Below, piece after piece: positions 6,720 to 12,949 of a DNA stretch of 12,949 nucleotides. The position numbers and the translations under genes are program-made. Position 1 is the first letter of the stretch; every line of letters begins with the position of its first letter. Under the pieces are notes generated by a model, which was not told the origin of the DNA, ran no database searches, and saw only the letters and a program-made list of their open reading frames with translations. The DNA is taken from contig JABUSI010000051.1 in assembly GCA_021442745.1 (NCBI GenBank), positions 1-12,949 on the forward strand. Direction: 5' to 3'. This DNA is from Erysipelotrichaceae bacterium (GTDB lineage: Bacteria; Bacillota_I; Bacilli_A; Erysipelotrichales; Erysipelotrichaceae).

Positions 6720-8195
6720 TGCGATTGTACATTGTACGGCTTTTTTCCATCCGTTGTATTTGCGTTGACGCTGGTCGGAATCCATTGCCGGTGTAAATAC
6801 ACGGTCGGTGCGGGATTGAATCGAATCTGTATTTTCAAAATATCCGGTAGCTAATCCCGCCAGCAAACATGCTCCCAATGCTGTTGTTTCGGCTATGGTT
6901 CCTCTTACAACCGGAACGTTGAGAATATCTGCCTGAAATTGCATCAGAAAGTTATTGGCAGTTGCTCCGCCATCTACTTTCAAGAGCGGTAATATGGTAC
7001 GGGATTCCCTGTTCATGATTTCCAGTACGTCTTTTGTCTGATAAGCAAGGGATTCCAGAGTTGCTCTGGTGAGCAGATTTTTATCGGACCCTCTGGTCAA
7101 GCCAAAAATGGCCCCTCTGGCTTTATCGTTCCAATACGGAGCACCTAATCCTACAAATGCAGGTACAACATATACACCCTCCGTATCTTTGCATAACAAA
7201 GCCATTTCTTCGGATTCCGAGGCAGACTTCATAATCTGCAACCCGTCACGTAACCATTGAACCGCACTGCCGGCAACAAAAATACTTCCTTCCAGTGCGT
7301 AAGTAATTTCATTTCGGATACCCCAAGCGATGGTAGTAACCAATCCGTTTTCCGACTTAACCGGAACTTTTCCGGTATTCATCAGCAAGAAACAGCCGGT
7401 ACCATACGTATTTTTAGCGGATCCCTCTTTGAAACATCCCTGTCCGAACAAAGCAGCCTGCTGATCACCGGCAATTCCCGCAATCGGGACCTGCTGATTA
7501 AAGAAATGATATGGAGCTGTATATCCGAAAATTCCACTGGAGTCCTTGACTTCCGGTAACATGCTTTCCGGAATATCCAGTAAATCCAGGATTTCTTTAT
7601 CCCAGCATAAATCATGGATATTGTACAACAGCGTACGGGAAGCATTGGAGTAATCCGTAGCGTGTACCAGATGCCCCGTCAGTTTATATAAAATCCAGCT
7701 GTCGATGGTTCCAAACAACAATTCCCCTCTACTTGCTTTTTCTCTCGCACCATCTACATGGTCCAGAATCCACTTTACTTTGGTTGCGGAGAAGTACGGA
7801 TCAATTAATAATCCTGTTTTTTGTGAAAACCATTCATTTAACCCTTTTTTACGTAAATCTTCGCAGATTTCATCAGTCTGACGCGATTGCCAGACAATCG
7901 CGTGATAAACCGGTAATCCGGTTGTTTTATCCCACACGACCGTTGTTTCTCTTTGATTGGTAATCCCGATAGCTTCAACTTCGGTTGGTTGAATCTGTGC
8001 GGTAATCAATACTTCAGACAGACAGGAAAGGACACTGAGCCATATTTCATTGGCATCGTGTTCAACCCATCCCGGTTGCGGAAAATATTGTGTAAATTCT
8101 TTCTGTGCAATATTTACAATCTGAAGTTCACGATTAAAAAGAATTGCACGAGTACTTGTTGTTCCCTGATCGATGGAAAGAATATATGGTTTCAT
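6705..8195 (-). CDS. glpK: Glycerol kinase
   Basis: It phosphorylates glycerol to sn-glycerol 3-phosphate with ATP in the cytoplasm. The 496-residue length matches the family (about 497). FGGY-kinase motifs run in order: DQGTTSTRA at 9-17, TNQRETTVVWDK at 79-90, the glycerol-contact region IDPYFSATK near 131-139, GDQQAALFGQ at 243-252 with probable catalytic base Asp244, GTGCF downstream, and a late VDGGATANN. His230 in GYTAPYHFF matches the loop histidine that HPr of the phosphotransferase system phosphorylates to activate GlpK in Enterococcus and Bacillus, so sugar-dependent control is likely. The ATG at 8195 follows AAGGAGA by about 6 bases; the longer frame to 8255 lacks such a signal and runs back through a terminator. 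No glpF, glpO or glpD is adjacent. An MFS gene lies upstream, separated by a terminator. Confidence 0.97.
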   Translation of the reverse strand: MKPYILSIDQGTTSTRAILFNRELQIVNIAQKEFTQYFPQPGWVEHDANEIWLSVLSCLSEVLITAQIQPTEVEAIGITNQRETTVVWDKTTGLPVYHAIVWQSRQTDEICEDLRKKGLNEWFSQKTGLLIDPYFSATKVKWILDHVDGAREKASRGELLFGTIDSWILYKLTGHLVHATDYSNASRTLLYNIHDLCWDKEILDLLDIPESMLPEVKDSSGIFGYTAPYHFFNQQVPIAGIAGDQQAALFGQGCFKEGSAKNTYGTGCFLLMNTGKVPVKSENGLVTTIAWGIRNEITYALEGSIFVAGSAVQWLRDGLQIMKSASESEEMALLCKDTEGVYVVPAFVGLGAPYWNDKARGAIFGLTRGSDKNLLTRATLESLAYQTKDVLEIMNRESRTILPLLKVDGGATANNFLMQFQADILNVPVVRGTIAETTALGACLLAGLATGYFENTDSIQSRTDRVFTPAMDSDQRQRKYNGWKKAVQCTIAFTED

Positions 8196-8218
8196 AAGAA
8201 ATCTCCTTGAATGCCTAT

Positions 8219-8227
8219 ATTTTATCA
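8219..8227 (-). promoter_or_regulatory. Extended -10 promoter for glpK
   Basis: TGATAAAAT on the minus strand at 8227-8219 is a TG-n-TAAAAT element, placed just after the T-tract of the MFS terminator and about 24 bases before the glpK ATG. There is no recognisable -35, and no cre-like catabolite site is evident in the short leader. Confidence 0.5.
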
Positions 8228-8228
8228 T

Positions 8229-8260
8229 AAAAAAAGACTTTGAGAGGGTACTCAAAGTCT
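8229..8260 (-). terminator. Intrinsic terminator after the MFS gene
   Basis: On the minus strand a perfect 10-bp stem, AGACTTTGAG and CTCAAAGTCT, with loop TACCCT is followed by six T residues (8234-8229). It begins one base after the MFS stop codon. It should largely insulate glpK from MFS transcription. Confidence 0.88.
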
Positions 8261-8261
8261 G

Positions 8262-9545
8262 TTATTCATTGTTTTTGTTAGGTAAAGAGTCTGCCTTCAT
8301 AAACAGTAATAAACCGGTGAAAAAGAAGAATGCCAGTGATCCGACCGCCAAAGTGATTCTTCCTGTCGCCATTTTTACGATACCAATCAGGAAGGAACCG
8401 AGGAAAGATGCACCTTTTGAAAAGATATCATACAGTCCGAAGTATTCACCGGAATTTTCAGCAGGAATAATCTTACCGTAATATGCGCGTGACAATGCCT
8501 GTATACTGCCCTGGAACATGCCTACACCAAACGCCATAATACCGAACTGGAAAAGATTTGTCAGTGTTAAAGCATACACAGCCACTACAAGATATCCGGA
8601 GATACATACTTTGATTAACGTTCCGGTACTGTACTTTTCTGACAGTTTGGAGAAAATCAGACTGAACGCAAAGGCAACTACCTGTGTCGCCAGCAAGAAA
8701 ACAACCTGTCCGACCGTATTCAGATTCAAATCGGTTCCAATGTTGATTGCGTTATCAATAATCGTATTTACACCGTCAATGTACAGGAAAAATGCCAGAA
8801 GGAAATACTTTACTTTTCGGTCTTCCCTGAAGATTTTTACAATCGTATGACCGATCCGGGAGAAGCACTCCTTGACAGCTCCCTTCTGGGATTCCACATA
8901 ATATTTCTGCTGATAGTTTTTCAGCAGAGGCACGGAAACCAGAAACCACCATACCGCAGTTACAGTAAATCCGATTACTCTTGCGGTTTTCTGCGAAATC
9001 AAAGCTGCTGCAGAGGCACCCAGCATTCCTTCACCGGCAACATATGCCAGCAAGCAAATCAGAAACGGAATGCAGCTTCCTATATATCCCCACGCGAATC
9101 CGTAAGACGATACCCTATCCATTCGTTCCGGTGTTGTTACATCCGTAACCATGGAATCATAAAATACCAGAGACGAACTGTACGATGCTTTTGTTACGAT
9201 GAAAACCAGAATGAACGCCACCCAGTTATTGATAAAGCCGAGTAACAGACAACCGAAGACACCGATGCATAATGCCGTAGTAAAAATCGGTTTCTTAAAC
9301 CCTTTGTTATCTGCAATGGTGCCGCAAATCGGTCCGATAAACGCAACAAGAATTGTAACGGCACCGGTTACGTAAGCCCAATATGACGTTTGTAATGCTG
9401 GGTCTAAACCACTTTCTGATGCGATTGCCTTGAACCAGATCGTAATCAATGAACAGGCAAGCATGGTAAAGGCTGAATTTCCCACGTCATATAATACCCA
9501 AGACCACTCCATCTTGGTAAAAGAATCTTTTTTATTTTTGTTCAT
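8262..9545 (-). CDS. MFS transporter, UMF1 / Atg22-like family
   Basis: This is a 427-residue polytopic membrane protein with about twelve hydrophobic segments. The N-terminal signature WVLYDVGNSAF at 16-26 corresponds to the YDWANSAY-type motif of the UMF1 (Atg22-like) branch of the major facilitator superfamily. The MFS loop between helices 2 and 3 appears as GTIADNKGFKKP around residues 75-86. Substrates of bacterial UMF1 members are mostly unknown; amino-acid efflux is known for fungal Atg22. I chose the ATG at 9545 because GGGAG and GGAAAG lie 5-13 bases upstream and an extended -10 separates it from the longer frame's start at 9587. It is divergent from the HAD-TSUP operon and is followed by its own terminator and then glpK. 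Whether it carries a glycerol-related substrate is speculation. Confidence 0.85.
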   Translation of the reverse strand: MNKNKKDSFTKMEWSWVLYDVGNSAFTMLACSLITIWFKAIASESGLDPALQTSYWAYVTGAVTILVAFIGPICGTIADNKGFKKPIFTTALCIGVFGCLLLGFINNWVAFILVFIVTKASYSSSLVFYDSMVTDVTTPERMDRVSSYGFAWGYIGSCIPFLICLLAYVAGEGMLGASAAALISQKTARVIGFTVTAVWWFLVSVPLLKNYQQKYYVESQKGAVKECFSRIGHTIVKIFREDRKVKYFLLAFFLYIDGVNTIIDNAINIGTDLNLNTVGQVVFLLATQVVAFAFSLIFSKLSEKYSTGTLIKVCISGYLVVAVYALTLTNLFQFGIMAFGVGMFQGSIQALSRAYYGKIIPAENSGEYFGLYDIFSKGASFLGSFLIGIVKMATGRITLAVGSLAFFFFTGLLLFMKADSLPNKNNE

Positions 9546-9564
9546 ACTTTCCACTCCCACACGT

Positions 9565-9573
9565 ATTCTATCA
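9565..9573 (-). promoter_or_regulatory. Extended -10 promoter for the MFS gene
   Basis: TGATAGAAT on the minus strand at 9573-9565 is a TG-n-TAGAAT extended -10 with five of six hexamer matches. It lies about 20 bases before the chosen ATG. The expected -35 position (9593-9588, TCGATA) is poor. Confidence 0.45.
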
Positions 9574-9602
9574 TAATCATAAATCATTATCGATAAAAAT
9601 TA

Positions 9603-9623
9603 TGTAAAACGTGATGTTTTACA
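9603..9623. promoter_or_regulatory. Operator-like perfect inverted repeat in the divergent intergenic region
   Basis: TGTAAAAC and GTTTTACA form perfect 8-bp arms around the spacer GTGAT. The element lies upstream of both the MFS promoter (minus) and the HAD-TSUP promoter (plus), about 30 bases from the MFS -10 and 18 bases from the predicted -35 of the plus promoter. There is no T-tract, so it is not a terminator. It has the geometry of a dimeric regulator site, but I cannot assign the regulator: arm spacing is wrong for GlnR/TnrA, and the sequence does not fit CcpA, Fur or CopY boxes. Confidence 0.55.
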
Positions 9624-9640
9624 ACAGAACTTTTCTTACG

Positions 9641-9669
9641 TTGTCTGAACTTATAAATCGTGATATCCT
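9641..9669 (+). promoter_or_regulatory. Probable promoter of the HAD-TSUP operon
   Basis: TTGTCT at 9641-9646 (four of six) and TATCCT at 9664-9669 (four of six) are separated by 17 bases, and TG precedes the -10 (TGATATCCT). The predicted transcription start near 9676 lies upstream of the AGGAGA ribosome binding site at 9683-9688. A nearer TATACT at 9670-9675 would place the start too close to that site. Confidence 0.45.
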
Positions 9670-9693
9670 TATACTGCTGTGCAGGAGAGTTTT

Positions 9694-10377
9694 ATGAAAC
9701 GATTACGTTACAAATGCATGATTCTCGATCATGACGATACTACGGTAAACAGTACCGCTTCCATTCATTTCCCGAGTTTTCTGATTACCATGAAAGAATT
9801 ACGTCCGGAGAGTGATGATTTGAAAATGACATTGAAAGACTATTATGAAATCAACTGTAATCCGGGAATATTTTCTTATTACAAAGACGTCGCCTGTTTT
9901 TCAAAACAGGAATTACAATATGAATTTGAAACATGGAAAGATTATGTCAGTCAGCATACTCCTTCGGTTTATGAAGGTATGAAAGAACTGATTTGCGATT
10001 TTATGAATGCAGGCGGTATCCTATGTGTCGTCTCTCACAATCATGTAGAAAATATACTTCGTGATTATGATTACAACAAACTTCCCCATCCATCCTGTGT
10101 TTACGGATGTGAATATCCGGAAGAAATGAGAAAACCATCCGTTAAAATAATTGATGATATCTGTGACAGGTTTCACGTAACGAAAAAAGAGATTCTTCTG
10201 TTGGATGATCTGGTTCCGGGTTTTGAAATGGCTGTGAACGGCGGTGTTGATTACGTGGTTGCCCGTTGGGCACACGAAGCCTCCGGAGTTACGGAATTTG
10301 TGAAGAATCATAATTCACACTGTGCATATAAACCGGAAGAACTTCGTAAGTATCTTTTTGAGGAGGATGAATGCTGA
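9694..10377 (+). CDS. HAD-superfamily hydrolase (phosphatase)
   Basis: This 227-residue cytoplasmic protein has the haloacid dehalogenase-type phosphatase motifs. Motif I is LDHDDTT, with nucleophile Asp12 and acid/base Asp14. Motif II is Ser114 in CVVSHNH. Motif III is a lysine near 147-151 (KPSVK). Motif IV is LLLDD with Asp171-Asp172. The segment between motifs I and II (about 20-100) is a helical C1-type cap, as in small-molecule phosphatases such as phosphoglycolate phosphatase. The substrate is not readable. The ATG at 9694 follows AGGAGA by about 5 bases; a GTG at 9679 in the same frame overlaps that site and is rejected. The 3' end overlaps the next gene by 7 bases, so the two are co-translated and perhaps functionally linked. 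Confidence 0.85.
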   Translation: MKRLRYKCMILDHDDTTVNSTASIHFPSFLITMKELRPESDDLKMTLKDYYEINCNPGIFSYYKDVACFSKQELQYEFETWKDYVSQHTPSVYEGMKELICDFMNAGGILCVVSHNHVENILRDYDYNKLPHPSCVYGCEYPEEMRKPSVKIIDDICDRFHVTKKEILLLDDLVPGFEMAVNGGVDYVVARWAHEASGVTEFVKNHNSHCAYKPEELRKYLFEEDEC

Positions 10378-11081
10378 GTATCATTTTCTGCAGTGCTATT
10401 GTCGCCGGAATTGTAAACGGTCTGACCGGTTTCGGAGCAGGAATCGTGATGATGCTGTTTTTCCCGAACTTTCTGTCCATCATACAGGCTCCGGCTTTAT
10501 CCAGTGCCATTTCGCTGGTATTAAACGGTGAAGTCACCTGGCAATACCGTAAATATTGTGAACCGAAGAAAATTCTTTACCCTTCCGTATTATTTATAGC
10601 AGTCAGTTCCGCTGTCATTTCGTACGCCAAGTATATACCAAAGGAAATTGTTCTCAAGGTATTCGGGATTTTTCTGATTGCTCTGGCGGTCTATTTTCTT
10701 ATTTTCGATAAAAACGTTTCGATTGAAGGCAACATGATTACGGCTACTGTCTGTACGGCGCTGTCCGGGGTTGCGTCGGGTTTGTTCGGCATCGGAGGGC
10801 CTCCCATGGTTCTGTATTTTCTTGCAATCTGTAAAGAAAAAGAAGAATATCTCGGAAATATCCAGGCATTCTTCATGTTAACGGGGGTTGCAAATCTGAT
10901 TGTACGGTTATTGAACGGGATTTATACAATGGATCTGCTGCCATTGGTTGCTGTCGGTGTCGGCGGTATTATGGTCGGCAAGAAAATAGCCGATACTTTA
11001 TTAAAGGATATTCCTGTTGAAACAATGAAAAAGCTGATTTATCTGTTTCTTGCACTATCCGGTATCTTGAATCTGATATAA
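10371..11081 (+). CDS. TSUP (TauE/SafE-like) membrane permease
   Basis: This 236-residue protein is almost entirely hydrophobic, with about seven to eight membrane segments. Two internally repeated glycine motifs are typical of the family: GLTGFGAG near residues 17-24 in the first half and SGLFGIGGPP around 136-145 in the second. TSUP proteins move sulfite, thiosulfate, taurine-derived sulfonates or other small anions across the membrane; the substrate here is unknown. Length is slightly below the common 250 or so. The ATG overlaps the HAD gene's stop (ATGCTGA), and AGGAGG at 10361-10366 lies only 4 bases upstream, a strong but tightly spaced ribosome binding site. The stop codon runs directly into a terminator. 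Confidence 0.88.
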   Translation: MLSIIFCSAIVAGIVNGLTGFGAGIVMMLFFPNFLSIIQAPALSSAISLVLNGEVTWQYRKYCEPKKILYPSVLFIAVSSAVISYAKYIPKEIVLKVFGIFLIALAVYFLIFDKNVSIEGNMITATVCTALSGVASGLFGIGGPPMVLYFLAICKEKEEYLGNIQAFFMLTGVANLIVRLLNGIYTMDLLPLVAVGVGGIMVGKKIADTLLKDIPVETMKKLIYLFLALSGILNLI

Positions 11082-11108
11082 AAAAACAACGTTAAATCGT
11101 TGTTTTTT
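11081..11108. terminator. Bidirectional terminator shared by convergent TSUP and metallophosphatase genes
   Basis: A perfect 11-bp inverted repeat, AAAAAACAACG and CGTTGTTTTTT, encloses the loop TTAAAT. It has A/T runs on both flanks and so serves both strands. It starts on the last base of the TSUP stop codon and ends one base before the minus-strand stop codon (11111-11109). Confidence 0.85.
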
Positions 11109-11846
11109 TTATCTTGCGTAGTATTCTTTCATGTCATCAAGACGCAGACAAGCAAGTTTACCTTCCGGTTCCTGCATAAATAAGGAATTACCGATGACTT
11201 TCGCACCGCAATCAATATCAATAAATCCTTTCCGGTAATTAATGCGGAAGTTTTCGTTGATAGTATGTCCGCATACAAACTGATCGAACTCACTACTGTA
11301 CGATTGGATAACGTCATCCGTTTTGGAAATAATACGGGTCCATACCGCTTCACATCGTAAATCATGCAGAATCCGGTCGTTTTCCGATTTGCTGAGTGTA
11401 TCGTCATATACAAAGTAATCCGTCGGACAAGCATGCGCCAGAAGATATTTCTTTCCGTTGACGTCAATATCAAACCGATACGGCAAAGAATCCAGGTACG
11501 ATTCGATTTCATCACGTACGGCTCTGGATGACTTCAGATATTGCTTGAAAGTATCCAGTCCGCAATTGTTCTGTAACCAATTGGCATCCAGTGTACCGTC
11601 TTCCTTGAAACTGCGAATAGTATCCAGAAACATCAGGTCATGATTTCCCATCAAAACGTGCACGTTTTCATACGTTTCATCCAGTTGCTTGACGTAAAGT
11701 AACGTCGGTACACTGTCTTTTCCCCAGTCTACGTAATCACCCAGCAAGTACAGATGATCTTTTTCCAAGTCCATCGAAGTTTCTTCCAGCAGTTTCAAAA
11801 ACGGTTCCAGTTGTCCGTGAATGTCACTGATTACATATGTAGCCAT
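11109..11846 (-). CDS. PPP-type metallophosphoesterase (calcineurin-like)
   Basis: This 245-residue cytoplasmic enzyme belongs to the PPP branch of the metallophosphoesterases (protein Ser/Thr phosphatase, PrpE and ApaH relatives). Metal-binding motifs are SDIHG (Asp8, His10), GDYVDWG at 36-42 (Asp37, Asp40), GNHD at 67-70, His138 in LLAHA and His194 in VCGHT. Arg171 in VWTR matches the family's second phosphate-binding arginine. The usual GDxxDRG arginine is Trp41 here, which may alter substrate choice. Candidate substrates are phosphoproteins or dinucleoside polyphosphates; neither is proven. The ATG at 11846 has AAAGGA about 13 bases upstream, a long spacing. It lies 24 bases after the YggS-like gene on the same strand, so it is probably the last gene of that operon. 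Confidence 0.85.
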   Translation of the reverse strand: MATYVISDIHGQLEPFLKLLEETSMDLEKDHLYLLGDYVDWGKDSVPTLLYVKQLDETYENVHVLMGNHDLMFLDTIRSFKEDGTLDANWLQNNCGLDTFKQYLKSSRAVRDEIESYLDSLPYRFDIDVNGKKYLLAHACPTDYFVYDDTLSKSENDRILHDLRCEAVWTRIISKTDDVIQSYSSEFDQFVCGHTINENFRINYRKGFIDIDCGAKVIGNSLFMQEPEGKLACLRLDDMKEYYAR

Positions 11847-11870
11847 AGCGCTTCTGCTTTCCTTTCGTTT

Positions 11871-12506
11871 CTAAAATAAAATACTCCCGATCCGGATTAT
11901 TGTTGCCCCTTCTTCCAAAGCAATTGTATAATCCGAGCTCATGCCCATGGATAATTCCGTTGCCGATGGAATCATTGTCTGAAGCTTTGACAACAGGATT
12001 TTTCCTTCATGAAATACGGAACGTATGTGTTCCGTGTCTTCCGTATGCGGACCGATTACCATAATGCCCTTTACGTTCAGATGTGAGAATGAACTCACTG
12101 TTTCTGCAACCTGTTTCCAGTCAGCCGGGTCAAATCCGCTTTTTGACTGTTCAGCCGCAATGTTGAACTGCAGTAAAACAGGTATTTCCCTTTGAATTTT
12201 TGCAGCCTGTTTTTCAATTTCCTTCGCCAGTTTGATTGAATGCACGCTTTCAATCATTTCGATAAAAGGTATGATGTCTCTGACTTTGTTTGTCTGAAGA
12301 TGACCGATCATATGCCATCGGATATCTTCAGGAAGACGTGTTCTTTTCTCTGTCATTTCCTGTACACGGTTTTCCGCAAACAACCGTTGTCCGGATTGAT
12401 AATATTCGCTCAGTTGTTCAGCAGAACGGTATTTGGATACAACAACCAGTTCTGCGTTATATCGGTTGCACAGAGTCCGAATGCTTTCGTACGTCTCTTT
12501 ATTCAT
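11871..12506 (-). CDS. yggS: YggS/PLPBP family pyridoxal 5'-phosphate homeostasis protein
   Basis: This 211-residue protein is a fold-type III PLP-binding protein that buffers pyridoxal phosphate and affects amino-acid metabolism; the family has no known enzymatic activity. Lys25 in VVVSK is the PLP Schiff-base lysine. Other family motifs are FAENRVQE, WHMIGHLQTNK, LLQFNIAAEQSKSGF and a C-terminal LSMGMSSDY with IRIGSILF. The ATG at 12506 is chosen because it overlaps the upstream stop as ATGA, a typical coupling, although the ribosome binding site (CTGGGA) is weak. The protein is shorter than the usual 225-235: the lysine lies about ten residues earlier than in E. coli YggS and the C-terminus ends at the IF-like motif. 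Its esterase and phosphatase neighbours differ from the common proC or sepF context. Confidence 0.93.
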   Translation of the reverse strand: MNKETYESIRTLCNRYNAELVVVSKYRSAEQLSEYYQSGQRLFAENRVQEMTEKRTRLPEDIRWHMIGHLQTNKVRDIIPFIEMIESVHSIKLAKEIEKQAAKIQREIPVLLQFNIAAEQSKSGFDPADWKQVAETVSSFSHLNVKGIMVIGPHTEDTEHIRSVFHEGKILLSKLQTMIPSATELSMGMSSDYTIALEEGATIIRIGSILF

Positions 12507-12949
12507 AGCAGTCCCAGATCTTTCATCCAGATCGGTAATTCTTTTTTCCATGCAGATTCTGAATGGTCATCGTTTTTAAAACAATGCGGTATCACATCGA
12601 CACCGGGTTTCTTCATCAGGGCACGGATAATCTGCAGATTCTGATCCGTCGCCATGGCGAAGATATCATGTGTCGGGTACTCCCTGCCTCCCCAGCTGAT
12701 ATATACCTGTGTATTTTCATACATATCATGTCCCAGATCCTTACGTAAGGATTTGTACATCGGATATATATACGGAGATACGCATACTGCTTTTGAATAC
12801 ACGTCAGAGTGTGTCAAAGCCATATATAAACTCATAATGCCACCCATGGAACTGCCGCCGATATACGTATGCTCCCTATCGGAAATCGTCGGGTATGTGC
12901 TATCAATGAAATCTTTCAGTTCCGTTGTCATCCATTCAATCAATGCCAG
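12503..12949 (-). CDS. Alpha/beta-hydrolase esterase (partial, N-terminus off window)
   Basis: The frame is open to the window edge, with codons upstream of the TTG at 12943 (CTG GCA), so the true start lies outside. About 148 C-terminal residues are visible. GGSSMGG is the nucleophile elbow, with its serine in GxSxGG, and HSESAWKKELPIW near the C-terminus supplies the catalytic histidine. The layout resembles the putative esterase family (esterase D, IroE-like), in which a similar H-[NS]-E-x-x-W ending is common. The acidic triad member cannot be fixed. It may hydrolyse small acyl esters or siderophore-type esters; the substrate is unknown. It overlaps the YggS-like start by 4 bases (ATGA). 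Confidence 0.82.
   Translation of the reverse strand: MALIEWMTTELKDFIDSTYPTISDREHTYIGGSSMGGIMSLYMALTHSDVYSKAVCVSPYIYPMYKSLRKDLGHDMYENTQVYISWGGREYPTHDIFAMATDQNLQIIRALMKKPGVDVIPHCFKNDDHSESAWKKELPIWMKDLGLL

Noticed and set aside
9565..9590. Fur-like AT-rich sequence (GATAAT and TTATGATTATGA) near the MFS promoter
   Set aside because: Only one half resembles the 7-1-7 Fur consensus; the other half matches three of seven bases, and AT-rich promoter DNA explains it.
9603..9623. The intergenic dyad as a rho-independent terminator or small RNA end
   Set aside because: No T-tract follows on either strand, and no transcript is expected to end there because the flanking genes diverge.
9546..9693. Riboswitch or leader RNA in the largest gap
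   Set aside because: Predicted leaders on both sides are only about 15-20 bases long, leaving no room for an aptamer.
1..12949. Mobile elements, CRISPR array, tRNA or rRNA genes
   Set aside because: No transposase or integrase motifs, no regularly spaced direct repeats, and no cloverleaf or rRNA-like sequence were seen on either strand.

Overview
The window is gene-dense, moderately AT-rich chromosomal DNA from a low-GC Gram-positive bacterium (Bacillota; a Firmicute such as an Erysipelotrichia member is my guess, not shown by the sequence). The basis is strong AGGAGG-type ribosome binding sites, short intergenic gaps, rho-independent terminators with T-tracts, a heterodimeric ABC exporter pair, a glycerol kinase carrying the histidine that HPr phosphorylates in Firmicutes, and a lipobox lipoprotein. 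I see no rRNA, tRNA, CRISPR array, insertion sequence or phage gene. No intergenic gap exceeds about 150 bases.

Layout. (1) Positions 1-2429, minus strand: a translationally coupled pair of ABC exporter half-transporters. The first gene (630-2429) has a degenerate nucleotide-binding domain and the second runs off the left edge. (2) 2493-3329, minus: a PAP2-type membrane phosphatase. It diverges from 3424-5253, plus: a third, full-length ABC exporter half-transporter with canonical catalytic residues. (3) 5276-6658, minus: a YD-repeat lipoprotein, convergent with the third ABC gene and sharing a bidirectional terminator with it. (4) 6705-8195, minus: glycerol kinase glpK. (5) 8262-9545, minus: a UMF1/Atg22-like MFS transporter with its own terminator ahead of glpK. 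(6) A 148-base divergent regulatory region holding a perfect 8-bp inverted repeat. (7) 9694-11081, plus: a HAD phosphatase and a TSUP (TauE/SafE-like) permease overlapping by 7 bases. (8) 11109-12949, minus: an apparent operon of a partial alpha/beta-hydrolase esterase, a YggS/PLPBP pyridoxal-phosphate homeostasis protein and a PPP-type metallophosphatase. It converges on the TSUP gene with a second shared terminator.

How they may work together. The left third is dominated by envelope functions: two multidrug-type ABC export systems flanking a lipid phosphatase. The centre is glycerol phosphorylation, a lipoprotein and an uncharacterised transporter. The right third is small-molecule housekeeping. 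Most starts were moved inward from the longest open frame to the ATG that follows a recognisable ribosome binding site, and in several cases a promoter lies between the two candidate starts. No clearly novel system is evident. The items most worth checking are the divergent operator-like dyad, the HAD-TSUP coupling, the stand-alone YD-repeat lipoprotein and the substituted motif residues in the ABC and PPP enzymes.
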